Assembly: GCA_910575695.1 (NCBI GenBank)
Contig: CAJTGJ010000003.1
Coordinates: forward strand, 1-64,000
Origin: Oscillospiraceae bacterium
GTDB taxonomy: Bacteria; Bacillota; Clostridia; Oscillospirales; Oscillospiraceae
Direction of reading: 5' to 3'
Length of the DNA: 64,000 nucleotides
Positions 50,664 to 59,891 of the stretch are shown piece by piece. The stretch's first letter is position 1. The number at the start of each line of letters is the position of its first letter. The position numbers and the translations under genes are program-made. Below the pieces are notes generated by a model that worked only from the letters and a program-made list of their open reading frames with translations, did not search any database and was not told the origin of the DNA.

Positions 50664-52034
50664 GTGATTCTGAAAACCAGGCTGTTTGGCCATGTTTATG
50701 AGTTCAAATCCATCCGCGAGGTTATGGCCAAGGCAAACGAGGAAAAATCCGGCGACAAGCTGGCAGGCATTGCCGCCGAAACCGCAGAGGAACGGGTCGC
50801 TGCCAAGGTGGTCCTTTCCAATTTGACGCTCAACGACCTGCGCAACTCTCCCGCCGTCCCCTATGAGGAGGACGAGGTGACCCGCATTATCCAGGATGAC
50901 ATCAACGAGACCATTTTCAACAGCTTCAAGAACATGACCGTGGCGGAGTTCCGCGAGTGGCTGCTCAGCGAAAAGACCACCGGGGAAATGATTAAGCGGG
51001 CTTCCCGGGGGCTGACCTCGGAGTGTGTGGCCGGCGTGTGCAAGCTGATGAGCAATCTGGACCTGATTTACGCGGCCAAGAAGATCCGCGTCAGCGCCCA
51101 CTGCAACACCACCATCGGCCTGCCCGGCACCTTCTCCGCCCGCCTCCAGCCCAACCACACCACCGACGACCCCAAGGGCATCATCGCCTCCGTGATGGAG
51201 GGCCTGTCCCTCGGCTGCGGCGACGCGGTGATCGGCCTGAACCCGGTGGACGACTCCGTGGAGAGCGTGGCCCGGATCCTGAAGATGTTCGACGAGTTCA
51301 AGAACAAGTGGGAGATCCCCACCCAGATCTGCGTGCTGGCCCACGTCACCACCCAGACCGAGGCCGCCAACAAGTTCGGCGCCCCGCTGGACCTGATGTT
51401 CCAGTCCATCGCCGGCTCCCAGAAGGGCAACGAGGCCTTTGGCCTGACCGCCCAGATGCTGGAGGAGGGCCGTCAGACCATGCTGACCAAGGGCACCTGC
51501 ACCGGCCCCAACGTGATGTACTTCGAGACCGGCCAGGGCTCCGAGCTGTCCTCCGAGGCCCACAACGGCTGGGACCAGGTGACCATGGAGGCCCGCTGCT
51601 ACGGCTTCGGCCGGCACTTCAAGCCCTTCCTGGTGAACACCGTGGTGGGCTTCATCGGCCCCGAGTACCTGTACGATTCCAAGCAGGTCACCCGCGCCGG
51701 CCTGGAGGACCACTTCATGGGCAAGCTCAGCGGCATCCCCATGGGCTGCGACGCCTGCTACACCAACCACATGAAGGCCGACCAGAACGACATTGAGAAC
51801 CTGGCCACCCTGCTGGTGGCCGCTGGCTGCAACTACGTCATGGGCGTGCCCCAGGGCGACGACTGTATGCTGATGTACCAGTGCACCGGCTACCATGAGG
51901 CCGCCGCCCTGCGCGAGGTCTTTGGCCTGCGTCCCATCAAGGAGTTTGATGAGTGGCTGGAGAAGATGGGCTTCTCCGAGAACGGCAGGCTCACCGGCAA
52001 GGCCGGCGACGCGTCCGTATTTTTAACAAAGTAA
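50664..52034 (+). CDS. eutB: ethanolamine ammonia-lyase large subunit
   Basis: 456 residues, full length for EutB. It has the N-terminal segment LFGHVYEFKSIREVMAKANE and the TIM-barrel active site with NTTIGLPGTFSARLQPNHTT. With EutC it splits ethanolamine to acetaldehyde and ammonia using AdoCbl. It starts at GTG 50664 behind GAGGGGTG and is followed 18 bp later by eutC. Confidence 0.98.
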   Translation: MILKTRLFGHVYEFKSIREVMAKANEEKSGDKLAGIAAETAEERVAAKVVLSNLTLNDLRNSPAVPYEEDEVTRIIQDDINETIFNSFKNMTVAEFREWLLSEKTTGEMIKRASRGLTSECVAGVCKLMSNLDLIYAAKKIRVSAHCNTTIGLPGTFSARLQPNHTTDDPKGIIASVMEGLSLGCGDAVIGLNPVDDSVESVARILKMFDEFKNKWEIPTQICVLAHVTTQTEAANKFGAPLDLMFQSIAGSQKGNEAFGLTAQMLEEGRQTMLTKGTCTGPNVMYFETGQGSELSSEAHNGWDQVTMEARCYGFGRHFKPFLVNTVVGFIGPEYLYDSKQVTRAGLEDHFMGKLSGIPMGCDACYTNHMKADQNDIENLATLLVAAGCNYVMGVPQGDDCMLMYQCTGYHEAAALREVFGLRPIKEFDEWLEKMGFSENGRLTGKAGDASVFLTK

Positions 52035-52052
52035 AGGAGGCTGTACCCTGTT

Positions 52053-52946
52053 ATGGATGAGAAGGATCTGAGAGCCATTATTGAGCAAGTACTCTCTGAG
52101 CTCGGCGCCTCCGGCGCCGGAGTCTCCCCTGCCGCCGTGGCTCAGGCGGCCAGCCAGGCAGTACAGTCCTCCCAGGTCGAGGACGGCGAGCTGCCCGATG
52201 TGACCGCGATTGATATCCGCACCCAGTACCTGGTGGAAAATCCGGAGCACGGCCAGGAGTACGCGGAGCTGAAGTTCAACGCCCCCTGCCGTCTGGGCAT
52301 TGGCCGGGCGGGCGCGCGCTACCTGACCCTGCCCCAGCTGGAGTTCCGCGCCGCCCACTCCGCGGCTCAGGACGCGGTGTTCAACGACGTGGACGCCGGC
52401 TTTGTGGAAAAGATGGGCCTGTGGACCGTCCAGACCCAGTGCGAGAGCAAGGACGTGTACCTCACCCGCCCGGACCTGGGCCGGAAGCTCAGCCCCGAGG
52501 CGGCGGACACCGTCAAGAGCAAGTGCAAGAAGAACCCCACCGTCCAGATCTATGTGTCTGACGGCCTGTCCTCCGCCGCCGTGGCCGCAAACATCGGCGA
52601 TCTGCTCCCCGCCATTATGCAGGGGCTGGAGAGCTACCGCATCGACGTGGGCACCCCCTTCTTCGTGAAGTACGGCCGGGTGGGCGTGATGGACGAGATC
52701 TCCGAGCTCACCGGCGCCGACGTGACGTGCACCCTCATCGGCGAGCGCCCGGGCCTGATCACCGCCGAGTCCATGTCCGCCTACATCGCCTATAAGGCCA
52801 CCGTGGGTATGCCCGAGGCACGCCGCACCGTGGTGTCCAACATCCACCGTTCCGGCACCGTCCCCGCCGAAGCCGGCGCGCATATCGCGGAGATCATCAA
52901 GATCATGCTGGAGAAAAAGGCCAGCGGCACCGACCTGAAACTGTAA
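52053..52946 (+). CDS. eutC: ethanolamine ammonia-lyase small subunit
   Basis: 297 residues. The first ~20 form an amphipathic helix (KDLRAIIEQVLSELGAS) separated by an Ala/Ser-rich linker, as in compartment-targeting peptides. The catalytic body (LGIGRAGARYLT, VYVSDGLS-like YVSDGLSSAAVAAN) follows and binds the cobalamin together with EutB. It is immediately downstream of eutB. Confidence 0.97.
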   Translation: MDEKDLRAIIEQVLSELGASGAGVSPAAVAQAASQAVQSSQVEDGELPDVTAIDIRTQYLVENPEHGQEYAELKFNAPCRLGIGRAGARYLTLPQLEFRAAHSAAQDAVFNDVDAGFVEKMGLWTVQTQCESKDVYLTRPDLGRKLSPEAADTVKSKCKKNPTVQIYVSDGLSSAAVAANIGDLLPAIMQGLESYRIDVGTPFFVKYGRVGVMDEISELTGADVTCTLIGERPGLITAESMSAYIAYKATVGMPEARRTVVSNIHRSGTVPAEAGAHIAEIIKIMLEKKASGTDLKL

Positions 52947-52965
52947 CAGAGGGAGGAAAACAATC

Positions 52966-53616
52966 ATGAAAAGAGATCCTATTCCCGCCAAGGTACTGGC
53001 TACCCGCCTGATCCCCAACGTTTCCCCCGATATGGCCAAGGAACTGGGACTCAGCCCGGACCAGAAGTCTCTGGCCCTCATCACCGCCGACTGTGATGAC
53101 GTGACCTACACCGCCCTGGACGAGGCCACCAAAAAGGCCGACTGCAAGGTGGTTTACGCCAAGAGCTTTTACGCCGGCGCGGCCAACGCCAACACCGCGC
53201 TGGCCGGCGAGATCATCGGCATCCTGGCCGCGCCCAACCCCGCCGAGGCCAAGGCCGGTCTGGAAGCCGCTGTGGATATGATCGAGAACGTATGCCACTT
53301 TGTGTCCGCCAACGACGACGACACCGTGTGCTACTACGCCCACTGCATCTCCCGCACCGGTTCCTACCTGTCCGAGGGCTGCGGCATCGCCGAGGGCGAG
53401 GCCATCGCCTACCTGATCGCCCCGCCGCTGGAGGCGATGTACGGCGTGGATGCCGCGCTGAAAGCCGCCGACGTGCATATGTGCGTGCTGTACGCGCCTC
53501 CCTCCGAGACCAACTTCGGCGGCGCGCTGCTCACCGGCAGCCAGTCCGCCTGCAAGTCCGCCTGTGACGCCTTTGCCGCCGCTGTGGAGTCTGTCGCCGA
53601 CCGTCCCGTGGAATGA
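52966..53616 (+). CDS. eutL: EutL, tandem-BMC gated shell protein
   Basis: 216 residues with two permuted BMC domains fused (EutL trimer type): ALITADCDDVTYTALDEATKKA in the first and GCGIAEGEAIAYLIAPPLEAM in the second. It is thought to form large gated pores in the shell. AGGGAGG lies upstream. Confidence 0.95.
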   Translation: MKRDPIPAKVLATRLIPNVSPDMAKELGLSPDQKSLALITADCDDVTYTALDEATKKADCKVVYAKSFYAGAANANTALAGEIIGILAAPNPAEAKAGLEAAVDMIENVCHFVSANDDDTVCYYAHCISRTGSYLSEGCGIAEGEAIAYLIAPPLEAMYGVDAALKAADVHMCVLYAPPSETNFGGALLTGSQSACKSACDAFAAAVESVADRPVE

Positions 53617-53639
53617 TCCATGCCTGAACGGAGGTACTT

Positions 53640-54269
53640 ATGAAAGCATTGGGAATGATCGAGACCAGGGGGCTGGTCGCCGCGGTTGAGGCGGCCGACG
53701 CCATGGTAAAGGCCGCCAATGTGTCCCTCCAATGCAAAGAACACGTTGGCGGAGGCTTGGTCACCGTGATGGTCCGGGGTGACGTAGGCGCGGTGAAGGC
53801 CGCGACAGACGCGGGCGCCGCCGCCGCCGAGCGGGTGGGCGAGCTGATCTCCGTCCATGTCATTCCCAGGCCGCATACAGAGCTGGAGGGCATTTTAGGC
53901 GAGCTGCCGCCCCCGTCCGGGGGCCCCGCTCCCGAGCCGCCGGCCCCGCCGGAGGCTTCGGAACCGGTCCAGCCGGAGGAGGAGCCTGAGCCGGAGATAG
54001 AAGCAGCTCAGCCGGAGGAGCCGGAACCGGCATTGGAGCCGGCCCAGCAGGAAGGACCGGAAGCTGACGAGGCGGAGGGGGCGGAAGTGCCCGCCGCCGG
54101 GGAGCTGACCCCGGAGGCCCTGGAGGCCATGCCTGTGGTGCAGCTGCGGGTGCTGGCCCGTTCCCTCAACGTGGAGGGCATGACCCGCAGGGAGATCCGG
54201 GACGCGAAACGGGAGCAGCTGCTCACCGAGATCAGGTCCTGTCTGGAGCGGCGGAAAAAACAGCCGTGA
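53640..54269 (+). CDS. EutK-like BMC shell protein with C-terminal Rho-N/SAP-like domain
   Basis: 209 residues. Residues 1-88 are a BMC hexamer domain very like the two EutM copies ([20 protein letters not shown]). A ~70-residue Pro/Glu-rich acidic linker follows. The last ~50 residues form a small helical domain ([20 protein letters not shown]) that resembles Rho-N/SAP/LEM folds. E. coli EutK also combines a BMC domain with a C-terminal nucleic-acid-binding-like domain, but of a different fold type. The tail may bind nucleic acid or enzymes inside the compartment (inference). Confidence 0.85.
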   Translation: MKALGMIETRGLVAAVEAADAMVKAANVSLQCKEHVGGGLVTVMVRGDVGAVKAATDAGAAAAERVGELISVHVIPRPHTELEGILGELPPPSGGPAPEPPAPPEASEPVQPEEEPEPEIEAAQPEEPEPALEPAQQEGPEADEAEGAEVPAAGELTPEALEAMPVVQLRVLARSLNVEGMTRREIRDAKREQLLTEIRSCLERRKKQP

Positions 54270-54299
54270 TCCGGCTTGTTGATAGGAGTGATATGACAG

Positions 54300-55781
54300 A
54301 TGCGACTGATAGATAAGGACTTACTGTCCATGCAGGAGGTCCGTGAGCTGGTAGAAGCGGCCAAAGCGGCCCAGCGGGAACTGGCCCAGATGGGCCAGGA
54401 GCAGGTAGACCGGATCGTACGCGCCATTGCGGACGCCGGTGTGCGCAACGCCCGCCGCCTGGCCCAGATGGCCAACGAGGACACCGGGTTTGGCATCGTT
54501 GAGGACAAGATCATCAAAAACGTCTTTGCCAGCCGCGGCGTTTACGACCATATCAAAGACATGAAAACCATCGGCGAGGTCAGCTGCGACCCGGCCAGGG
54601 GCGTGCACACCATCGCGGTGCCGGTTGGCGTGATCGCGGGCCTGATCCCGTCCACCAACCCCACGTCCACCGCCCTTTACAAGGCGGAGATCGCCATCAA
54701 GGCGGGGAACGCCATCGTGTTCTCCCCCCACCCCGCCGCCCTGCGCTGCATTTTGGAGACCGTCAAGGTCATCCGGCAGGCGGTGTCCGAGGCGGGGGGG
54801 AATGAGAACCTGGTGTCCTGCATCACCATCCCCACCATGGAGGCCACCGACAATCTGATGCGCCACCGGGATGTGGCCATGATCCTGGCCACCGGCGGCT
54901 CCGCCATGGTGCGGGCGGCCTATTCCTCCGGCACTCCCGCCATCGGCGTGGGTCCGGGCAATGGGCCCGCCTACCTGGAAAAGAGCTGCGACCTGAAGCT
55001 GGCCGTCAAGCGGATCATGGACTCCAAGACCTTCGACAACGGCACCATCTGCGCCTCTGAGCAGTCCATCATCTGTGATGAGGACATGGTGGTGGCGGTG
55101 CAGGCCGAGATGGAGCGGCAGGGCGCCTATTTCCTGGACGAGGGCGAACGGGAGCAGCTGGGCCGGTTTATCCTCCGGGCCAACGGCACCATGAACCCCG
55201 AGATCGTGGGGCGCAGCGTGGAGACCATCGCCAAGCTGGCCGGGCTGACCAAGGTCCCCGCCTCCGCCAGAGTGCTGGTGGCCAGGGAGACCGGCGTGGG
55301 CCGGGGCCACCCCTATTCCAACGAGAAGCTGGCCCCCATCCTGGCCTTCTATGTGGGCAGGGACTATAAAGACGTGTGCGGCAAGGTGTGCGAGATCCTT
55401 CACTATGAGGGCGCGGGGCATACCTTCTCCATGCACACCCAGAATAAGGAGATTGAGGACTACTTCGCCCGCCGGGTGCCCGCCTCCCGCATTCTGGTCA
55501 ACACCCCCAGCGCCCTGGGCGGCATTGGCGGCACCACCGGGCTGATGCCCTCTCTCACCCTGGGCTGCGGCGCGGTGGGCGGCTCGGCCACCTCGGAGAA
55601 CGTGGGCCCCATGCACCTGCTCAATCTGCGCTACGTGGCCCATGGGCTGAAGGAGCTGGATGAGATCCGTGCCGGCGCACCCTCCTGCGAGGACGGCGTC
55701 TGCCGGGTCAACCCCGATTTGAGCGCGGTGGACATTGACAGCATCGTCAACAGCATCCTGGCAAAGCTCAAAGCACTGTGA
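54300..55781 (+). CDS. eutE: CoA-acylating acetaldehyde dehydrogenase
   Basis: 493 residues of the ALDH fold. It has a helical N-terminal targeting-type segment (about 1-30), the cofactor region [17 protein letters not shown], and the catalytic Cys in [10 protein letters not shown]. It converts acetaldehyde, NAD+ and CoA to acetyl-CoA. The start is ATG 54300 with AGGAG 11 nt upstream; an earlier ATG at 54293 stops after 7 codons. Confidence 0.96.
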   Translation: MRLIDKDLLSMQEVRELVEAAKAAQRELAQMGQEQVDRIVRAIADAGVRNARRLAQMANEDTGFGIVEDKIIKNVFASRGVYDHIKDMKTIGEVSCDPARGVHTIAVPVGVIAGLIPSTNPTSTALYKAEIAIKAGNAIVFSPHPAALRCILETVKVIRQAVSEAGGNENLVSCITIPTMEATDNLMRHRDVAMILATGGSAMVRAAYSSGTPAIGVGPGNGPAYLEKSCDLKLAVKRIMDSKTFDNGTICASEQSIICDEDMVVAVQAEMERQGAYFLDEGEREQLGRFILRANGTMNPEIVGRSVETIAKLAGLTKVPASARVLVARETGVGRGHPYSNEKLAPILAFYVGRDYKDVCGKVCEILHYEGAGHTFSMHTQNKEIEDYFARRVPASRILVNTPSALGGIGGTTGLMPSLTLGCGAVGGSATSENVGPMHLLNLRYVAHGLKELDEIRAGAPSCEDGVCRVNPDLSAVDIDSIVNSILAKLKAL

Positions 55782-55843
55782 CAAGGCAGTTCCGGGCCTC
55801 CGGGGCCGGACAGGACCTTTATTCAATACAAGGAGTGAACATT

Positions 55844-56131
55844 ATGGCAGCAATGCAGGCACTGGGTATGATCGAGACAAAGGGACTCGTCAGCTCCATT
55901 GAAGCGGCGGACGCAATGGTGAAAGCCGCCAACGTCACCCTCATCGGCAAGGTCCATGTGGGCGGCGGTCTGGTCACCGTGATGGTGCGCGGGGACGTGG
56001 GCGCTGTGAAGGCGGCCACCGACGCGGGCGCCGCCGCCGCCGAGCGGGTGGGCGAGCTGATTTCCGTCCACGTGATTCCCAGGCCCCACGAGGAAGTGGA
56101 GTTTATCCTTCCCTCCCTGGGCAAGGAGTAA
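55844..56131 (+). CDS. eutM: EutM shell hexamer protein, copy 1
   Basis: 95 residues, a single canonical BMC domain ([20 protein letters not shown], then [18 protein letters not shown]). It is the main shell tile. The start is ATG 55844, preceded by AAGGAG. It is almost identical to the next gene, including the ribosome-site region, so it is one of a recent tandem duplication. Confidence 0.96.
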   Translation: MAAMQALGMIETKGLVSSIEAADAMVKAANVTLIGKVHVGGGLVTVMVRGDVGAVKAATDAGAAAAERVGELISVHVIPRPHEEVEFILPSLGKE

Positions 56132-56169
56132 AAAGCTGAAATTCTGACTGAATATAAGGAGTGAACATT

Positions 56170-56454
56170 ATGGCAGCAATGCAGGCACTGGGCATGATCG
56201 AGACGAAGGGCCTCGTCAGCTCTATCGAAGCGGCGGACGCGATGGTGAAAGCCGCCAACGTCACCCTCATCGGCAAGGTCCATGTGGGCGGCGGTCTGGT
56301 CACCGTGATGGTGCGCGGGGACGTGGGCGCTGTGAAAGCGGCGACCGACGCGGGCGCCGCCGCCGCCGAGCGGGTGGGCGAGCTGATTTCCGTCCACGTG
56401 ATCCCCAGACCCCACGAGGAAGTGGAGTTTATCCTTCCTTCTCTGGAAAAGTAA
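56170..56454 (+). CDS. eutM: EutM shell hexamer protein, copy 2
   Basis: 94 residues. It is identical to copy 1 up to the last few residues (ends FILPSLEK instead of FILPSLGKE). The same AAGGAGTGAACATT leader precedes the ATG. The pair doubles dosage of the major tile. Confidence 0.96.
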   Translation: MAAMQALGMIETKGLVSSIEAADAMVKAANVTLIGKVHVGGGLVTVMVRGDVGAVKAATDAGAAAAERVGELISVHVIPRPHEEVEFILPSLEK

Positions 56455-56489
56455 GGGACTGAACTTCCAGTAAGAAAGGGGGGACACCC

Positions 56490-57290
56490 ATGAGAGCAAT
56501 TACCGAGGATTTCCTGCGCCTTGAGCTGAGAAACAGCCAGCCGGAGGTCTACTATATCCCCACGGGGAAGATCCTCACGCCGGCGGCGCGGGAATATCTT
56601 CAGCAGCGCAAGATCAGGATTGCAAAAGAGGGGGAGTGTCCCCGGCGGGACCCGGAGGAGGCTGCGGCAGCCGCCGCGGCCCCGGCGTCCCAGACGCCCC
56701 CGCCGGTCATGGCGGCCCCGAAGCCCAAATACGTAGACTATCAAAACGGGTCGTTTTATCTGGAAAAGCCGGAGCACATGACCCAGCTCTTTGACAACCA
56801 GCTGGTGGCGAAAAACCACCCCCGCATCCTGTTCCGGGGGAAGCTGGACAGCCTTCAGGCGCTGGTGGTGCTGGACCAGGCGCTGATCGCCGAGGGCGGC
56901 GGCAGCCAGCAGCTGCTGGCGGATCTGGACGACATTCTGAAAAGCCTGCGCAATCTGATGCGCTGTGATGTGCTGGACGAGGAGCTGCACAGCGAAACCA
57001 TCATCGGGCTGACCCACGCCGAGCTGCGGGAGCATTCCCACAACCCCATGAAGTTCTACAGCATCCGGCAGATGATCCTGCCGTCCTACACCATGGGCCG
57101 GGATTATGCCCTGCTCAACCAGCTGCGGGCCGCCGTCCGGGAGACCGAGGTGGCCGCCGCCAACGCCTTTTATGATGGGTTCCGGTTCAGCCGGGGCGAT
57201 ATCATTGAGGAGCTGAACCGCCTTTCCAGCGCGCTTCACATTATGATGTGCAAGTATCTGGCGGGCGATTATAAGGGGGCGGGGAAATGA
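56490..57290 (+). CDS. eutT: EutT-type cob(I)alamin adenosyltransferase
   Basis: 266 residues. A ~55-residue N-domain (VYYIPTGKILTPAAREYL) and an Ala/Pro linker precede the EutT core (KPEHMTQLFDNQLVAKNHPR, then GKLDSLQALVVLDQ). It makes AdoCbl for EutBC. The HX11CCX2C metal motif known from Salmonella EutT is absent; only three scattered Cys occur. GGGGGG-rich ribosome site upstream; its stop overlaps pduL by 4 bp. Confidence 0.92.
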   Translation: MRAITEDFLRLELRNSQPEVYYIPTGKILTPAAREYLQQRKIRIAKEGECPRRDPEEAAAAAAAPASQTPPPVMAAPKPKYVDYQNGSFYLEKPEHMTQLFDNQLVAKNHPRILFRGKLDSLQALVVLDQALIAEGGGSQQLLADLDDILKSLRNLMRCDVLDEELHSETIIGLTHAELREHSHNPMKFYSIRQMILPSYTMGRDYALLNQLRAAVRETEVAAANAFYDGFRFSRGDIIEELNRLSSALHIMMCKYLAGDYKGAGK

Positions 57291-57904
57291 CGGCAGAACA
57301 GCTTTCCGCCGCGGTCATGAACTCTGTCCACCGGGCGGGGCTGGTGGAGGTCGAGGTCTCTGCCCGCCATGTCCACCTGACGAAGGCCGACGCCGAGGTG
57401 CTCTTTGGCATCGGCGCTGAGCTGGAGCCGGTGCGCCCGCTGTCCCAGCCGGGGCAGTTCCTGGCCAAACAGCGGGTGACGCTGGTGGGGCCCAAGGGCC
57501 GCAAGGAACGGACCGCCGTGCTGGGCCCGGCCCGGAAGGCCACGCAGGTGGAGCTGTCCAAAAGCGACTGTGTGGAGCTGGGGGTGGAAGCGCCCCTGCG
57601 GGAGTCCGGCGACGTGGCCGGTTCCGGTTCCATCATCCTGGAGGGCCCCTGCGGCGCCCTGGAGCTGAAGGAGGGCGTCATCATCGCCCGGAACCATATC
57701 CATGTGACGGCCCCTGATTCCGTGATGCTGGACCTCCGGGACAAGCAGGTGGTGAGCGTGGCCCTGCTCACCGAACGGCCCATCGTGTTCCGGGACGTGC
57801 TCATCCGGGTGAGCACCGAGTACAGCTGCAAGATGCACATTGATTTCGATGAGGCCAACGCCGCCATGGTCAAGGGCTTTACCCTTGGGAAGATCATCCG
57901 GTAG
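57287..57904 (+). CDS. pduL: PduL-type phosphotransacylase
   Basis: 205 residues, full length for PduL, with the two His metal motifs VSARHVHLTKAD and ARNHIHVTAPD. It converts acetyl-CoA and phosphate to acetyl-phosphate and frees CoA inside the compartment, replacing the unrelated EutD. The N-terminal ~18 residues (EQLSAAVMNSVHRAG) could target it. It is coupled to eutT by an ATGA overlap. Confidence 0.95.
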   Translation: MTAEQLSAAVMNSVHRAGLVEVEVSARHVHLTKADAEVLFGIGAELEPVRPLSQPGQFLAKQRVTLVGPKGRKERTAVLGPARKATQVELSKSDCVELGVEAPLRESGDVAGSGSIILEGPCGALELKEGVIIARNHIHVTAPDSVMLDLRDKQVVSVALLTERPIVFRDVLIRVSTEYSCKMHIDFDEANAAMVKGFTLGKIIR

Positions 57905-57928
57905 AAGCCCGTTAAGGAGCGTATCGCT

Positions 57929-58747
57929 ATGATGGATCTGGAACGTGTCAACGCCTATATGGAGCGGGTGCGGCAGTCGGAGGAGACCACCTTCCCCCCT
58001 GTGGGCGGGAAGCTGAAATCGGGGGTGGACCTGGGGACGGCCTATATCGCCCTGGTGGTTTTGGACGGGGAGGACAACCCCGTCGCCTGTGAAAAGCAGG
58101 CCGCCAGCGTGCTCCGGGACGGCGTGGTGGTGGACTACACCGGGGCGCTGAGCATCGTGCGGGAGCTGAAGAAAAAGCTGGAGGACCGGCTGGGCACGGA
58201 GCTGCTCAACTGCGCCATCGCCATGCCGGCGGGCACCGAATCCAGCGTGCGCACCCACCAGTACGTGGCCGAGGGGGCCGGGTTCGAGGTCACCAATGTT
58301 TTGGATGAGCCCAGCGCAGCCAACTCCATCTACCAGATCCAGAACGGCGTGATCGTAGACATCGGCGGCGGGACCACCGGCCTTGCCATTGTGAAGGACG
58401 GGAAGGTGGTGCGCACGGAGGATGAACCCACCGGGGGCACCCACCTGTCCCTGGTGCTGGCGGGGAATTACCACGTCAGCTTCCAGGAGGCGGAGGCCAT
58501 CAAGCAGGACTACAGCCGCCACCGGGAGATTCTGCCTGTGGTGCGCCCGGTGGTGGAGAAAATGGCCTCCATCGTGAGCCGCTATCTGGCGGGCGCGGAT
58601 GTGGACGCCATCTATCTGTGCGGGGGGACCTGCTGCCTCACCGGCATCGAAGCCATTTTTGAAAAAGAGACTAAGATCAAGACGATAAAGCCGGCGGACC
58701 CGTTTTTGGTGACGCCGGCGGGGATCGCGATGAAATGCAAAATCTAA
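57929..58747 (+). CDS. eutJ: EutJ, actin/Hsp70-like compartment protein
   Basis: 272 residues with ATPase-fold phosphate loops KSGVDLGTAYIALVVLDG and VIVDIGGGTTGLAIVKDG and the adenosine motif YLCGGTCCLTGI. A chaperone-like role is assumed for the family. The start is ATG 57929, nine nt after AAGGAG. Confidence 0.95.
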   Translation: MMDLERVNAYMERVRQSEETTFPPVGGKLKSGVDLGTAYIALVVLDGEDNPVACEKQAASVLRDGVVVDYTGALSIVRELKKKLEDRLGTELLNCAIAMPAGTESSVRTHQYVAEGAGFEVTNVLDEPSAANSIYQIQNGVIVDIGGGTTGLAIVKDGKVVRTEDEPTGGTHLSLVLAGNYHVSFQEAEAIKQDYSRHREILPVVRPVVEKMASIVSRYLAGADVDAIYLCGGTCCLTGIEAIFEKETKIKTIKPADPFLVTPAGIAMKCKI

Positions 58748-58768
58748 CCAGTGAAAGGGGGGTCAGCC

Positions 58769-59497
58769 ATGGATCATAATGATTTGGTGGAGCTGGTTCT
58801 GGCCCGCGTGATAGAAAAGCTGGCGGAAAAAGCCGCCTGCCAGGGGCCCTGCTCCGCCCGGAATGGGGACGGCCTCAAGGATGAGCGGCCGGGTCTGCTG
58901 GTCCTCACCCAGGGACACGGGGAGGACTGCCACAGCGTGCTGGAGGACCCGTGCCTGCAGCCGCGTTACCGGACGGAATGCGCGCTGCTGCGGGATTACC
59001 AGGTGGACCTGGATGAATTTGAAGTCGTGGTGATCTACGGATTTACCAACGATGTGCTGTGCAGGCTTGCCAGCGGCGTGTGTGACACAGCTTTTACCCG
59101 GCTGGCACAGCAGGCGCTGCTTTCGGGCAAGCGGGTGTTCGTCCCCGCCGAGGAAGTGGAGGCCATGAACGCCTCCTGCAGCCTGCCCGCGCCCTACTGC
59201 GCCATGCTGCGGGAAAAGCTGGCGATGCTGACGGCCTGCGGGCTGACGGTCTGCGCCCGCCGGGACCTGGCGGAGGCGGTGCTGAACGGGTGCTGCTGTG
59301 CCGCAAAGCCTGCCGCCGCCGTGCCGGAGAAGGAGCTGTGCCTGAACAAGCGGGTGATCACCGAACGGGACGTCACCGCCGCCGATGGGCAGAAGGCCAC
59401 CTGCATCCATATCGGCGAAAAGAGCATCCTGACCGCGCTGGCCGCGGAATACGCGAAATCCAAGGGCATCCGCCTGGTCCGCGACGCAGATTGCTGA
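58769..59497 (+). CDS. eut-operon-associated protein (Firmicutes 'eut_hyp' type)
   Basis: 242 residues, a family found in Firmicutes eut operons (TIGR02536-type as I recall), of unknown function. The N-terminus is an amphipathic helix (HNDLVELVLARVIEKLAEK) that looks like an encapsulation peptide. The middle has a flavoprotein-like alpha/beta pattern (FEVVVIYGFTNDVLCRLASG), and a Cys-rich stretch (NGCCCAAK) precedes a C-terminal ITERDVTAA segment. The start is ATG 58769 behind AAAGGGGGG. Confidence 0.8.
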   Translation: MDHNDLVELVLARVIEKLAEKAACQGPCSARNGDGLKDERPGLLVLTQGHGEDCHSVLEDPCLQPRYRTECALLRDYQVDLDEFEVVVIYGFTNDVLCRLASGVCDTAFTRLAQQALLSGKRVFVPAEEVEAMNASCSLPAPYCAMLREKLAMLTACGLTVCARRDLAEAVLNGCCCAAKPAAAVPEKELCLNKRVITERDVTAADGQKATCIHIGEKSILTALAAEYAKSKGIRLVRDADC

Positions 59498-59538
59498 CCG
59501 GTTTGCAGCCGACCGCCCGGAGAAAATGAGGGGATTTT

Positions 59539-59823
59539 ATGCAGGTAGCAAAAGTGATAGGCAACATCTGGGCGACCCGGAAGGAAGACAGGCTGGCAGG
59601 ACTGAAGCTGCTGCTGGTGCAGCCGCTGAACCCGCTGAACGGGGAGCTGTACCGCGTACCCATCGTTGCCGCCGATATCATCGGCGCGGGGGTGGGGGAG
59701 ACGGTGCTGGTGGTCGGGGGGAGCTCGGCCCGGAGCGCCGCCGGCGATATGAACACCCCCGTGGACGCCACCGTCGTGGGCATTGTGGATGACCAGGATA
59801 TTGACGCCGGCGTATTGGGCTGA
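59539..59823 (+). CDS. eutN: EutN pentameric vertex protein
   Basis: 94 residues of the EutN/CcmL family (MQVAKVIGNIWATRKED, then GAGVGETVLVVGGSSAR, end DATVVGIVD). Pentamers close the vertices of the shell. Confidence 0.96.
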   Translation: MQVAKVIGNIWATRKEDRLAGLKLLLVQPLNPLNGELYRVPIVAADIIGAGVGETVLVVGGSSARSAAGDMNTPVDATVVGIVDDQDIDAGVLG

Positions 59824-59824
59824 A

Positions 59825-59857
59825 CCAGCCCGCCTCCCCTGCGGGGGAGGCCCTGGT
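59825..59857 (+). repeat. GC-rich hairpin between eutN and the pduS-like gene
   Basis: CCAG-GCCTCCCC-TGC-GGGGGAGGC-CTGG-like pairing without a T run. It may protect or partially end the mRNA. Confidence 0.5.
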
Positions 59858-59891
59858 TGGCCAGGCGGAGACCAGGAAGTTAGGTGAGAAT

